A DNA stretch of 64,000 nt from Fibrisoma montanum (GCF_003583365.1 NZ_QXED01000001.1:496001-560000), one strand, 5' to 3'. Numbered from the stretch's first letter, positions 17,946-26,655 are shown. Program-made: numbers and translations. The notes: generated from the letters alone by a model not told the origin.

Positions 17946-18593
17946 GTGATCATTCGGCTCATCTTTTCATCCATAGTTGTTTTCTTTTCTGTCTTTCAGA
18001 CGCCCCATCGCTTTGAGAATGAGATCAAAGCGTTTGAAGCCCGGGACCAGCAAACGCCCCCGCCGAAGCGGCCTATTCTGTTTACGGGTAGCTCGTCAAT
18101 CCGGCTTTGGGATAGCCTGGGCCGGTATTTCCCTGGCAAACCCGTCCTGCAGCGGGGTTTCGGTGGCTCCGAACTGAGCGATGTCCGGTACTACGCCGAC
18201 CGGATCATCCTGCCCTACAAACCCCGGCAGATTGTCTTGTACGCGGGCGAAAATGACATTGCCTCGGGCAAACTGACAGCTCAGCAAACTTGCGATCGAT
18301 TCGTTGATTTGTTCGAGTACGTCCGCAAACGCCTGCCGGGTGTCCCGTTTGTGTTTATTTCCATCAAACCCAGCCCGTCGCGTCGGCAGTTTCAGCCAGT
18401 CGTCATTGAAGCGAACCAGCTCATTAAACAATACCTGTCCACCAAGCGAAACACCCGGTTTGTGGATGTGTATACCCCGATGCTCGGCGCCAACCAGCAG
18501 CCAATGGGGCATCTGTTCAAAGGCGACAGCCTGCATATGCAGGCCGCCGGCTACCAGATCTGGGCCAAAGCCGTTCGACCCGTACTGAAATAG
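17946..18593 (+). CDS. Secreted SGNH/GDSL-family hydrolase
   Basis: A 215-residue protein beginning at GTG 17946 with a signal-like hydrophobic N terminus (IIRLIFSSIVVFFSVF). SGNH block I is GSSSIRLWDSL (Ser nucleophile near residue 44), block II is the GFGGSELSD glycine, and block III is GENDI with Asn near residue 101. The C-terminal D-x-x-H is DSLHM (catalytic Asp and His about 195-198). It is likely an extracytoplasmic esterase or acetylhydrolase, for example a carbohydrate acetylesterase. The substrate is not determined. No ATG fits the start better. Confidence 0.82.
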   Translation: MIIRLIFSSIVVFFSVFQTPHRFENEIKAFEARDQQTPPPKRPILFTGSSSIRLWDSLGRYFPGKPVLQRGFGGSELSDVRYYADRIILPYKPRQIVLYAGENDIASGKLTAQQTCDRFVDLFEYVRKRLPGVPFVFISIKPSPSRRQFQPVVIEANQLIKQYLSTKRNTRFVDVYTPMLGANQQPMGHLFKGDSLHMQAAGYQIWAKAVRPVLK

Positions 18594-18595
18594 CG

Positions 18596-19057
18596 CTATA
18601 AATCGATCTCCATCCGGATGTCGGCGCGGGCGTAGGGCGACGGCGCCATAGGCACCTCCCGAAAGCCGACCCGTTCGTAGAGCGCCAGGGCCGTTTTGGC
18701 CCGTCGGTTCGATTCAAGCCACACGGTACGCAGGCCGATCTGGCGGGCGTACTCCAGCGCAGCCAGACACAACTGCTTGCCGATGCCGTGGCCCTGCGCG
18801 CTGGGTGTCACCGACATTTTGGCCAGTTCGAAACCCGTTTCGCCGGTATTGACGAGCGCCACCGTGCCGACAATCTCGTCGTCGAGCCTGGCCAGGAAAA
18901 TGGCGCCCTGATTAGGCAGAATGTACGTTTCGGGGTGGTCCAGCTGCTCCAGGTCGTGGGGTTCGAGCGTGAAGTCACGGCTGATCCACTCGACGTTCAG
19001 CCGTTTGAAGTCCGGCTGGTAGCGCGGCTCGTACGGAATGATGGAAAAATTAGTCAT
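18596..19057 (-). CDS. GNAT family N-acetyltransferase
   Basis: A 153-residue single-domain GNAT enzyme transferring acetyl from acetyl-CoA to an amine. The conserved core includes EIVGTVALVN, FELAKMSVTPSAQGHGIGK (acetyl-CoA pyrophosphate loop Q-x-x-G-x-G/K, residues about 83-92), LCLAALEYAR, and the C-terminal LYERVGF. The substrate is unknown. Its ATG overlaps the end of the upstream MarR gene by 8 bases, so the pair is translationally coupled and regulated together. Its stop lies only three bases from the convergent SGNH hydrolase stop. Confidence 0.9.
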   Translation of the reverse strand: MTNFSIIPYEPRYQPDFKRLNVEWISRDFTLEPHDLEQLDHPETYILPNQGAIFLARLDDEIVGTVALVNTGETGFELAKMSVTPSAQGHGIGKQLCLAALEYARQIGLRTVWLESNRRAKTALALYERVGFREVPMAPSPYARADIRMEIDL

Positions 19058-19541
19058 GGTTTGGTGTATTTAGCTGGTCGCGGACCCGGTTGACAAATGG
19101 TTTTTGGGCCAACTGATCTTCCATTTCCTGAAGCGACTGAAGTAAATTATGGGTCTGATTGGTGAGCATCTCCCGGTTTACGGCCACGAACGCGTCCCAG
19201 AGCGGTTGTAACTTCGGTACCATCGCTTCGCCAGCCGGACTGAGCGACAGCAGTCGCTTGCGGCTGTCCTTTCCCGACTTCTCGGACGTAATCAGCCCCC
19301 GCTGCACCAGTTCGTTCACGACCTGAATGACACCCGGATGCGTAATACCCAGCCGGTCGGCAATATCCATGACGCTGATTGGCCCCTGCCGTACGATCAG
19401 GATGAACACCGTTGCCCATTTCACCTCAAAATCAAGCCCTGATTCGCGGTAGATCGTCGTGACCGCCTGCCAGTACGTATCACTCAACCGCCGAAGCCGA
19501 CTGGCCATAGCCAGTTCGGCCAGTTCTGCCATGAAATCCAT
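19050..19541 (-). CDS. MarR family transcriptional regulator
   Basis: A 163-residue winged-helix regulator. The HTH region is ISVMDIADRLGITHPGVI (about residues 55-73), followed by QVVNELVQRGLITSEKSG and the wing KDSRKRLLSLSPAGEAM. N- and C-terminal helices for dimerisation match the family. It is first in a two-gene operon with the GNAT enzyme, which it probably controls, along with itself. A palindromic site sits immediately upstream of its start. The inducing ligand is unknown. Confidence 0.9.
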   Translation of the reverse strand: MDFMAELAELAMASRLRRLSDTYWQAVTTIYRESGLDFEVKWATVFILIVRQGPISVMDIADRLGITHPGVIQVVNELVQRGLITSEKSGKDSRKRLLSLSPAGEAMVPKLQPLWDAFVAVNREMLTNQTHNLLQSLQEMEDQLAQKPFVNRVRDQLNTPNHD

Positions 19542-19545
19542 ATTA

Positions 19546-19569
19546 GTAAGTAATTACGTAACTGCTTAC
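19546..19569. promoter_or_regulatory. Probable MarR autoregulatory operator
   Basis: An imperfect inverted repeat of 24 bases, arms GTAAGTA and TGCTTAC, containing the perfect 8-bp palindrome TTACGTAA (19554-19561). It lies 5 bases upstream of the MarR start codon, a position and dyad size typical for MarR operators. Binding is inferred. Confidence 0.5.
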
Positions 19570-19742
19570 ATAATTAGATAATCAATTCGAAAAAGTCAAC
19601 TATTTTTTAACTACCGGTCTGCGGAGTTGTGTAAGCTATTGTGAGTAAACTAATTTCGTTCAGGAACACTGGACTAAGTCCGCCACAACGACTAATTAAT
19701 TTGTGTCATATCAAACGGTTAGCCTTTCTAACGGATAGTCCT

Positions 19743-19750
19743 TAATTTTG
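19743..19750 (+). promoter_or_regulatory. Candidate -7 element of ahcY
   Basis: TAATTTTG is an exact TAnnTTTG match, 76 bases before the ahcY ATG, giving a leader of about 70 nt. No clear -33 TTTG was found upstream. Confidence 0.45.
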
Positions 19751-19826
19751 TATTTTACTTGGAAACAAACCCGGTTCCGGCCTGGCTTTACGGCTGACTG
19801 AGAACTGTAAACTGACCACTGCTTTT

Positions 19827-21137
19827 ATGCAAACCTCCACGTACGTTCCTTACAAGGTTAAGGACATCGCCCTGGCCGACTGGGGCCGCAAGGAAATCCG
19901 GCTCGCCGAAGCCGAAATGCCCGGTCTGATGGCCCTCCGCGCCGAGTTCGGTCCGTCAAAGCCGCTGGCGGGTGCCCGCATCGCCGGTTGCCTCCACATG
20001 ACGATTCAAACGGCCGTGCTGATCGAGACGCTGGTTGAACTGGGCGCTGACGTTACCTGGTCGTCGTGCAATATCTTTTCGACGCAGGACCATGCCGCAG
20101 CCGCCATCGCAGCCGCCGGTATTCCGGTGTATGCGTGGAAAGGGATGACCGAAGAAGAATTCAACTGGTGTATCGAGCAGACGCTGTTCTTCGGCGAAGA
20201 TCGCCAGCCGCTCAACATGATCCTCGACGACGGTGGCGACCTGACCAACATGGTATTCGATGTGTACCCGGAACTGATCTCAGGCATCCGGGGCTTGTCG
20301 GAAGAAACCACGACGGGTGTGCACCGCCTGTATGAGCGGATGAAGAATGGTACATTGCACCTGCCCGCCATCAACGTAAATGACTCGGTAACGAAGTCGA
20401 AATTTGACAACAAATACGGCTGCCGTGAGTCGCTGGTGGATGCCATCCGCCGGGCTACTGACCTGATGTTGGCGGGTAAAGTAGCGGTTGTAGCGGGCTA
20501 CGGCGACGTAGGCAAAGGCTCAGCCGAATCACTCCGGGGTGCCGGCTGCCGCGTACTGGTAACCGAAATCGACCCGATCTGCGCTCTGCAGGCCGCTATG
20601 GACGGTTACGAAGTGGTGCCGATGGACGAAGCCGTGACCCGCGCTCAGATTTTTGTAACGGCCACCGGTAACGTCCGCATCATCAAGGATCGGCACTTCC
20701 GGGCCATGAAGGATAAAGCCGTTGTGTGTAACATCGGTCACTTCGACAACGAGATTGACATGGCCTGGCTGAACCAGAACTACGGCCATAGCAAGAGCCA
20801 GATCAAACCGCAGGTGGACATGTATGAGATCGACGGTAAAGAAATCATCGTCCTGGCCGAAGGTCGTCTGGTGAACTTGGGCTGCGCGATGGGTCACCCG
20901 TCGTTTGTGATGTCGTGCTCGTTCTCGAACCAGACGCTGGCGCAGCTCGAGCTGTGGCAGAACGCCGACAAGTACGAGAACAAAGTATACGTACTGCCGA
21001 AGAAGCTGGACGAGAAAGTAGCGGCTCTGCACTTGGCGCACGTTGGGGCGAAACTCGAACCGCTGGAGCAGGAGCAGGCCGACTATATCGGCGTTCAGGT
21101 GGAAGGACCGTTCAAGTCAGAGATGTACCGGTATTAG
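19827..21137 (+). CDS. ahcY: Adenosylhomocysteinase (S-adenosyl-L-homocysteine hydrolase)
   Basis: Splits S-adenosylhomocysteine into adenosine and homocysteine, closing the methyl cycle in the cytoplasm. The 436-residue length is normal. Motifs include [44 protein letters not shown] and the NAD-binding loop [15 protein letters not shown] (about residues 219-233). The signature [13 protein letters not shown] and the C-terminal [14 protein letters not shown] are also seen, ending in the family-typical YRY. The start [13 protein letters not shown] fits family N termini. A strong terminator follows. Confidence 0.97.
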   Translation: MQTSTYVPYKVKDIALADWGRKEIRLAEAEMPGLMALRAEFGPSKPLAGARIAGCLHMTIQTAVLIETLVELGADVTWSSCNIFSTQDHAAAAIAAAGIPVYAWKGMTEEEFNWCIEQTLFFGEDRQPLNMILDDGGDLTNMVFDVYPELISGIRGLSEETTTGVHRLYERMKNGTLHLPAINVNDSVTKSKFDNKYGCRESLVDAIRRATDLMLAGKVAVVAGYGDVGKGSAESLRGAGCRVLVTEIDPICALQAAMDGYEVVPMDEAVTRAQIFVTATGNVRIIKDRHFRAMKDKAVVCNIGHFDNEIDMAWLNQNYGHSKSQIKPQVDMYEIDGKEIIVLAEGRLVNLGCAMGHPSFVMSCSFSNQTLAQLELWQNADKYENKVYVLPKKLDEKVAALHLAHVGAKLEPLEQEQADYIGVQVEGPFKSEMYRY

Positions 21138-21191
21138 AGGAGAAAAGGAGGAGGGAGAAAGGAGGAAAAGCTTCTTTCTACATCCTCAATG

Positions 21192-21222
21192 GCGCGGCTT
21201 CGGAAACGGAGCCGCGCTTTTT
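21192..21222 (+). terminator. Intrinsic terminator of ahcY
   Basis: GCGCGGCT (21192-21199) pairs with AGCCGCGC (21210-21217), extended by inner pairs around a GAAA loop and followed by TTTTTGTT. The interval between the ahcY stop and the hairpin is an unusual purine-only tract resembling the purine arm of the inverted repeat at 32206. Confidence 0.9.
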
Positions 21223-21378
21223 GTTATCATGCATAACCTACCAGAAACACAAATACATAGCTCCGTTAAGTAACTCACTATATAAAAAACGACGGTTACT
21301 TAATCTATACCACTTTCTGTATTATATTTCGTTACTATAGTACAATTCACATCGCTTAGTGATCAACCTTTACCCGTT

Positions 21379-21555
21379 ATGAAGCTTGGAAACCTTCTTC
21401 GCAAACTACGTGACTAAAAGAAACTGTCCCAATCTGAAGTAGCCGAGCAAGTTGGCGTTTGTCAGAGCACCTACTTCGCCTGGAAAAATGGCCGCTCCTC
21501 GCCTAACGCAAAGTATTACGTCAAATTAGCTACCGCTTTTGGCGTTGATCTTTGA
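21379..21555 (+). pseudogene. XRE-family HTH regulator interrupted by an in-frame stop
   Basis: From ATG 21379 the frame reads MKLGNLLRKLRD, then TAA at 21415-21417, then continues KKLSQSEVAEQVGVCQSTYF and AWKNGRSSPNAKYYVKL to TGA at 21553. Apart from the single stop this is a textbook XRE/Cro helix-turn-helix (K-x-L-R-x-x-x-x-L-S-Q-x-E-V-A). After the TGA the same frame stays open to a second TGA at 21703, so the ancestral protein may have been about 108 codons long. Intact homologs have E or K at the stop position. It sits next to the AT-rich gene at 21904, consistent with a mobile-element scar. Confidence 0.7.
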
Positions 21556-21903
21556 CGTTCTGACCGTAATCATTCATTCTCGAAACAGGTCAGCTCTTTA
21601 TACAACCGAGCTGAACAAATGGTCATTCTTCGAAGATCTTACGGCCATACAGGTTATTTTGTTGAATCAACTTTGTTCCATCCTCAATGCGAAGACAATT
21701 ACTGACTCGACAACTACCGGCGGACTGGCTGGTTGGTTGGACCAAGCATAGCTTAGGCTATTTTTTCGCCGAATTGTAAAAGGTTACGAGTATACCATAT
21801 CATCTTCGATGGCTTAGCTATGTTTCGCCAATATTCAAGTAATGATTCAGCGAAATAAATTTAATCACCTAGCTTAATTTCCTAACATTTTCATATAAAT
21901 AAC
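21556..21903. other. Intergenic scar before the AT-rich gene
   Basis: 348 bases with steadily falling G+C. They hold the possible degenerate tail of the XRE regulator (to 21705) and then AT-rich DNA leading into the thioredoxin-domain lipoprotein. No other gene was recognised. The open frame near 21539-21751 begins only with TTG and gives no familiar protein. Confidence 0.4.
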
Positions 21904-23427
21904 ATGAGAAGATTGATTATCTTATATGGGTTATTTGTAGCTATTGGCTGTAGCTCTAAAGAAGAAGTAAGGAGAGATCCTTCGCTAAATAATGAGTTAG
22001 TGGTGATTGTAAAAAACGCAACTACTCTTCCAGTATCTGTTTCTATTAAAGAAACTTTCTTTAATGACCGTATTTATCAAAAAATTTCTTATAAAAAAGA
22101 AGATACTCTTGCTTTAAAAATAAAGGAATATGATTTTGTTTTCTTCAGCCATAAAAATTCTATTGAAGACACCTTTTTTGTATCAAACAAAGATACTCTA
22201 ATTTTATACTCATCTGGTAATCACGTTAAAGTAGTATCTGTTTCACAAGATGAGTCAATAAAAACATTTACTAAACTTTATAACATTTGTAATAAAAAAG
22301 CAGAAAAAATATCACTTGGAAAACACATAAACTCATTAACATCTTATTTTTTCACTATTGATTATAAAGGTGTGCCGATGGTAAGCAACAATGATTATCA
22401 AAAATTCATATCATATCCTTTGAAAATAAATAATGCACTTGAAACTAACAGGAAAAAATTAGATTCTCTTGTTAACCTTATGACAATAGATTATATGCAG
22501 GATAAAGCCTTTCTCAATAAGTTAGAGAGCAAATTCCCTAAGAAGTTACTTCAAAGCCAAGCTTATAAGATTCAAATAGATTTTTTCAACAAGCTAGTTT
22601 CGATTAATAACATCTTGCACGACAGTGTAACAATGAACATGATGAATTCTAATTTATTTATTAATGATAGTTTAATAAATAGTCCTTATGCGAAAAATAT
22701 ACTAGGAGTATTTTTGATGAAGAATGTCTTAAAAAAGCCTGCTGATTATTCAAGATCAAAACAATCATTAGATTTTAAAGAGGTATATAATAATGTACCA
22801 CTTTATTTAAATGATACTTTGGCCAAATATGCACGCTTTCTAAGTCTGGAGCGTATGATTGATTTTGGGGAATCAATGAACGACATTGAGAAAAAATTTA
22901 TAGATTTTAAAAAACAATACCATGATAATAATCTGAACAAATCGTTGATTAATAAATATTTATTAGATGTAAACTATTATAAAAATATAAAAGATCATAT
23001 AAAAGTTGTAAACATTAATAAGCAAGTTTATTCTCTAGATGAAATTATTGAAAAGTACAGAGGCAAATTAATATACATTGATTTTTGGGCTAGTTGGTGC
23101 GGGCCTTGCAGAGCTTCAATGCCTGCTTCACATAAGTTAATAGAAGATCTACAAGGCAAAAATTTTGTTCTTGTATATCTATCAATAGATAAAGATGTAG
23201 ATAAGTGGAGTAAGGCCTCTCGTATTGAGAAGATAGATAATTACGAGCACAATTTTCTAGTGCTTAATCATAATAATGCAAAATTTCTTAAAAGAATTAA
23301 GCTAAAAGAAATACCTCGATATATTATATTTGATCAATCAGGTAAAATTGTTCACCATGATGCGCCTGGTCCAGGTGCAGTAGAATTGACTGAAATTATT
23401 GACAAGAATATTACTAAAAGTGAATAA
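21904..23427 (+). CDS. AT-rich lipoprotein with C-terminal TlpA-like thioredoxin domain
   Basis: A 507-residue protein. The lipoprotein signal MRRLIILYGLFVAIGC has the acylated Cys at 16. Residues about 30-110 form a beta-rich domain, 115-360 a helical Asn/Lys-rich region, and 370-500 a thioredoxin fold with active site FWASWCGPCRASMP (Cys near 397 and 400) and the cis-Pro loop EIPRYIIF. Such TlpA-like proteins are periplasmic thiol oxidoreductases or thiol-linked stress proteins. Base composition is extreme: one sampled 60-base line is 20% G+C against roughly 55-60% in neighbours, and Lys, Asn and Ile are enriched. It was almost certainly acquired from an AT-rich Bacteroidota donor. No partner gene is adjacent. 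Confidence 0.87.
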   Translation: MRRLIILYGLFVAIGCSSKEEVRRDPSLNNELVVIVKNATTLPVSVSIKETFFNDRIYQKISYKKEDTLALKIKEYDFVFFSHKNSIEDTFFVSNKDTLILYSSGNHVKVVSVSQDESIKTFTKLYNICNKKAEKISLGKHINSLTSYFFTIDYKGVPMVSNNDYQKFISYPLKINNALETNRKKLDSLVNLMTIDYMQDKAFLNKLESKFPKKLLQSQAYKIQIDFFNKLVSINNILHDSVTMNMMNSNLFINDSLINSPYAKNILGVFLMKNVLKKPADYSRSKQSLDFKEVYNNVPLYLNDTLAKYARFLSLERMIDFGESMNDIEKKFIDFKKQYHDNNLNKSLINKYLLDVNYYKNIKDHIKVVNINKQVYSLDEIIEKYRGKLIYIDFWASWCGPCRASMPASHKLIEDLQGKNFVLVYLSIDKDVDKWSKASRIEKIDNYEHNFLVLNHNNAKFLKRIKLKEIPRYIIFDQSGKIVHHDAPGPGAVELTEIIDKNITKSE

Positions 23428-23727
23428 CCTCAGTTTAGGTCTCTTTTTTTCAGGTTGAGAAAATTGGTTTTAAATAAGATAATTAGAAATTCTTTATTTA
23501 ACTATAATCTTAACTTTCTTGCTCTTACAAAAGTTGAGACTACAACTGAGGCCCTCGTTAATCAGAGCAGATTGGCAACGTAGTGACACTCTGACTAGCA
23601 GTATTTTACCCGTACTGGTTTTAGTAGGTCCTGCCAGAAAAGCGCGTCTGACCGTGACAATACCCTGAAATCAGATCGGCAGTAGACATGTAATCCACTG
23701 CCGACATGTTACTACGTAATCAACCCT
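23428..23727. other. Intergenic region with one small hairpin
   Basis: 300 bases where base composition returns to the genome's normal level after about 23530. A perfect 7-bp stem CGGCAGT/ACTGCCG (23677-23683 with 23697-23703) lies just past the stop of the AhpD-like gene on the minus strand, but has no T-run. No gene was seen. Confidence 0.4.
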
Positions 23728-24168
23728 TTATTGCGGCACAGCCCGGGCCGAGATGGCAATTCGGTTCCAGGAGTTAATGGTCGCAATCGCCATGATTACC
23801 TGTATCACCTTTTTCTCACCTAGCAACCGAACGGCTTCATCGTATACCTCGTCGGTTACCTGCTGCTCACTGATGAACGTTACCTGTTCTGTGAGCGCCA
23901 GAATAGCCCGCTCTTCGGGCGAGAAATAAGGCGACTCCTGCCAGGCGTTGAGCGCGTAAATCCGTTCTTCGCTTTCACCATTCTGGCGGGCTTCCTTTGT
24001 ATGCATTTGAATGCAAAAGGCGCATTTATTGAGCTGCGACGCCCGGATTTTTATCAGCTCACGATGAACCGGATCAATGTCGCTCTGACGGACGTAGCTT
24101 TCCAGGCCATACATGGCCTGATACGCTTTGGGCTCTACTTGCTGGGGATTCTCAATTCTTGGTTTCAT
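23728..24168 (-). CDS. Carboxymuconolactone decarboxylase / AhpD-like protein
   Basis: A 146-residue protein of the AhpD-like fold with the C-x2-C-x3-H redox motif CAFCIQMHTKEAR (Cys near 53 and 56). It is followed by helices (ERIYALNAWQESPYFSPEERAILALTEQVT) typical of the alkylhydroperoxidase/CMD family. It likely acts as a small thiol peroxidase or reductant against oxidative stress. The ATG at 24168 (MKPRIENP) was chosen because an in-frame ATG further upstream (24207) falls inside the predicted promoter. A gene of this family is the standard genomic partner of ECF41 sigma factors, and one of those is encoded 1.3 kb away. Confidence 0.88.
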   Translation of the reverse strand: MKPRIENPQQVEPKAYQAMYGLESYVRQSDIDPVHRELIKIRASQLNKCAFCIQMHTKEARQNGESEERIYALNAWQESPYFSPEERAILALTEQVTFISEQQVTDEVYDEAVRLLGEKKVIQVIMAIATINSWNRIAISARAVPQ

Positions 24169-24198
24169 AACAACTGATTTGTTTGTAATCACCCCATT

Positions 24199-24225
24199 GA
24201 CCAGCAACGCCCTGGGTCTGTGACA
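24199..24225 (-). promoter_or_regulatory. Putative ECF41-type promoter of the AhpD-like gene
   Basis: On the minus strand TGTCACA (24225-24219) is followed after 16 bases by GGTC (24202-24199). The published ECF41 promoter signature, as I recall it, is TGTCACA at -35 and CGTC at -10, so only one base differs. It lies 31 bases from the chosen start codon of a CMD-family gene, the usual ECF41 target. No such site was seen upstream of the sigma gene itself. Confidence 0.55.
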
Positions 24226-24357
24226 AACCGCGGCAATTATTTTCAGGAAATTTTTAGGGGTGGCGTGGGGGTAGGCTGGTGTTGGGTGGTCTTAGGTTCG
24301 TAAACACGCTGAAAGCAGCGTACGGAATGGACACTCGAATACAACCTGAATACACGT

Positions 24358-25455
24358 ATGAAAAAGGTATTTCTCTACCTCAGCTCTCTTTTTTTAACCG
24401 TCGGTCAGCTCATCGCTCAGGACACAACGCAGATTGACGATCAGCCACTTATGAAAGGCCAGTATCCGATCAGAGCCGTTCAGATTGGCTTCGTGCCGCC
24501 CCTTAGTACCAACGGGCTCGAAAGCGGGCGAGTGAGCAACCGCTTGTCGCTGAACGCGCTCGGCAGCTATGCCGCAGCCCTCGATGGCTTCGAAGCCAGT
24601 GGTCTGTTCAACGTCGAAAAAGACTATGTCGATGGCGTGCAGTTCGCGGGCATTGTCAACGCCGTCCGGCACGAAGCCAGAGGAGCGCAGTTTGCCGGTA
24701 TTGCCAACCTGGTAGGCGGCCCGCTCCACGGCGTGCAGTTCGCGGGCATTACAAACGTAGTGGCCGGTAGTGTGCAGGGGGCTCAGTTTGCCGGGATCGC
24801 TAACCTGTCCGGCGGGCGCGTACGGGGTCTGCAAATTGCCGGGATCGCCAACGTAGCGCGGTCGGTTCATGGGCCGCAGATTGCCGGTATCGTTAACATC
24901 GCCAAGCGGGTAAACGGTGCACAGATTGGCCTGATTAATATTGCGCAGGACATCGACGGCCCGCAGATCGGCCTGCTCAGCATCTCTCCGAACGGGTACC
25001 GCCGGTTTGAAGTGTGGGCCAGCGACGCCCTCTACGCCAACCTTGGGTTTAAGATGGGCGGTAACCGGAAGTTCTACAACATCTTTGCGCTGGGTGCCAC
25101 CCTCCCCACCGACAACCAGACCCGCTGGGGCTACGGCTACGGTATCGGTACGAATCAGCCGATGGGCAGGCGCAACGAGGTTAGCATCGAAGCCATTGCC
25201 TATCACATCCACGAAGAAAATACAACCTGGGACCAGCTCAACATGCTGAACCAGGCCCGGGTCAGCTTTATCTTCCCGCTTCGTAACCGCTTTGCCCTGA
25301 CCGTTACGCCTACCTTCAACGTACAGGTGTCGCAGCTCGACGTAGCGGAAGGCATCGGCACCAAATGGGTTAGCTGGTCAGTATACGACCGGTTGACCAA
25401 CAACGGGACGCGGGTACGGATGTGGCCGGGACTGAACATCGGTGTGCAATTCTGA
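24358..25455 (+). CDS. LA_2272-type surface repeat protein
   Basis: A signal peptide (MKKVFLYLSSLFLTVGQLIAQ) precedes a central tract of eight or so short repeats of the form G-x-Q-F/I-A-G-I-x-N (residues about 95-205, for example GVQFAGIVN, GAQFAGIAN, GLQIAGIAN, GPQIGLLSI). These are characteristic of the LA_2272 surface-repeat family. The C-terminal half (WASDALYANLGFKM, WGYGYGIGTN, ALTVTPTFNVQV) looks like outer-membrane beta-barrel strands. It is probably an outer-membrane protein of unknown function. It lies between the AhpD-like gene and the ECF41 sigma gene, transcribed opposite to both. Confidence 0.85.
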   Translation: MKKVFLYLSSLFLTVGQLIAQDTTQIDDQPLMKGQYPIRAVQIGFVPPLSTNGLESGRVSNRLSLNALGSYAAALDGFEASGLFNVEKDYVDGVQFAGIVNAVRHEARGAQFAGIANLVGGPLHGVQFAGITNVVAGSVQGAQFAGIANLSGGRVRGLQIAGIANVARSVHGPQIAGIVNIAKRVNGAQIGLINIAQDIDGPQIGLLSISPNGYRRFEVWASDALYANLGFKMGGNRKFYNIFALGATLPTDNQTRWGYGYGIGTNQPMGRRNEVSIEAIAYHIHEENTTWDQLNMLNQARVSFIFPLRNRFALTVTPTFNVQVSQLDVAEGIGTKWVSWSVYDRLTNNGTRVRMWPGLNIGVQF

Positions 25456-25473
25456 TCCCCTGTCATCGTGTCG

Positions 25474-25505
25474 AAAAGCCCGGAGCAATCGTTCCGGGTT
25501 TTTTC
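25474..25505. terminator. Bidirectional intrinsic terminator
   Basis: AAAAGCCCGGA pairs with TCCGGGTTTTT around an 8-nt loop, with A-run and T-run flanks. It separates the convergent surface-repeat and ECF41 sigma genes, ending just before the latter's stop codon. Confidence 0.88.
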
Positions 25506-26393
25506 TTAGGCTTGCTGCTGGTTTCGAGTGGGTTCAGCTCCGGGAATCGTCGGCAGCTTATCAGGATTCCGGACGATGTAGACAGCACTGATCTGATCGC
25601 CATCCAGATCAACGGCCATGACGGAGTCCAGCGCACCGGTTTCTTTATTGAAGAGCAGCGCCCCTACCCCACCGTTGACCGTAACGAACTGCCAATCGCG
25701 GATTGGCCAGCTTTTCCGGGCCAATCCACTCAGGAACGCCGTAACGTGACTGATGCCCATCACCGGATTCAGCGCAGCCGTTACTTTACCGCCACCGTCT
25801 GAGTAAACAACAATATCCTCTTTAAGCAGTTGCACAAACGGGTTGATGTCGCCGGTATGACTAGCCATCAGGAACGCATGCTGTAACGCCTGTTGTTGCT
25901 TCGGATCGAGTGGAAAGCGCTTTTTGGCGCCGGCCAGCTTCTCTTTAGCCCGGTGGTACAGCTGGCGGCTGTTGGCTTCGGTCAGTTCCAGCAGCCCGGC
26001 CAGCTCGGCGTATTCCACATCGAAGCTTTCTTTGAGCAGAAAGACGGCCCGTTCGGTAGGCGTCAGCTTTTCGAGCAGCAGCATGAATCCATACGAAACG
26101 TCGATTCGTGCTTCAATCTGCCGGAACTCCTGGTTGACAACCGGCTCCGGCAGCCAAGTACCCCGGTAAGCCTCACGCTGTCGTTTCACGGCCGCCAGGT
26201 GATTCAGGCTTCGGTTGATCACCATTTTTGCCAGATACGCCTGCGGATGCTGAACGTCCTCGTGGGGTACCGTGACCCAGTTGACCAACGACTCCTGCAC
26301 GATGTCCTCGCTGACAGCAACTTCGCCGGTCATGCGGTACGCCAGGGCAAACAGTTGAGGCTGATAGCTAGCTACAACGTCCTGAAGCTCCAT
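25506..26393 (-). CDS. ECF41-group RNA polymerase sigma factor with SnoaL-like C-terminal domain
   Basis: A 295-residue sigma factor. Region 2 spans about 8-70 (LFALAYRMTGEVAVSEDIVQE) and region 4 about 105-155 (LTPTERAVFLLKESFDVEYAELA). The linker motif WLPEP (80-84) and a fused C-terminal SnoaL-like domain carrying DGGGK (199-203) and NPDK (276-279) are all hallmarks of ECF41. The extension takes the place of a separate anti-sigma factor and tunes activity from within. No anti-sigma gene is adjacent. A plausible target is the AhpD-like gene with the TGTCACA promoter nearby. Confidence 0.93.
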   Translation of the reverse strand: MELQDVVASYQPQLFALAYRMTGEVAVSEDIVQESLVNWVTVPHEDVQHPQAYLAKMVINRSLNHLAAVKRQREAYRGTWLPEPVVNQEFRQIEARIDVSYGFMLLLEKLTPTERAVFLLKESFDVEYAELAGLLELTEANSRQLYHRAKEKLAGAKKRFPLDPKQQQALQHAFLMASHTGDINPFVQLLKEDIVVYSDGGGKVTAALNPVMGISHVTAFLSGLARKSWPIRDWQFVTVNGGVGALLFNKETGALDSVMAVDLDGDQISAVYIVRNPDKLPTIPGAEPTRNQQQA

Positions 26394-26655
26394 GTTGGAA
26401 AGGTATTGACCGACCGTCTTTCATTACGTGGCGGCCATCCGGTTTGTTTCGCCAATAACGGGCAAAATAGCCATATTTGGTTCCAACAACTTACTTTTTG
26501 GCTCCGTATTGGTTCAGTAGTTACAACGGGGCCGAACCGCGTTATAACCACGATTGGGGCTATGCCACTGGCAGCCGGTTCTGTAAATTGATAAATAGCA
26601 CATTGTGAGCAAACTGTATGTACATTTACACGTTTCTGTTACCTTCTCCCCAACG

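Noticed and set aside
21539-21751. 70-codon open frame after the XRE pseudogene
   Set aside because: Begins only at TTG, overlaps the XRE frame, and gives no recognisable protein.
24169-24207. Upstream ATG for the AhpD-like gene
   Set aside because: Falls between the -35 and -10 of the predicted ECF41 promoter and adds residues not typical for the family.
24640-24990. Short regular repeats resembling a CRISPR or minisatellite
   Set aside because: They are codon-level repeats of the GxQFAGIxN protein motif in an intact gene; spacing follows the reading frame and the units vary in sequence.
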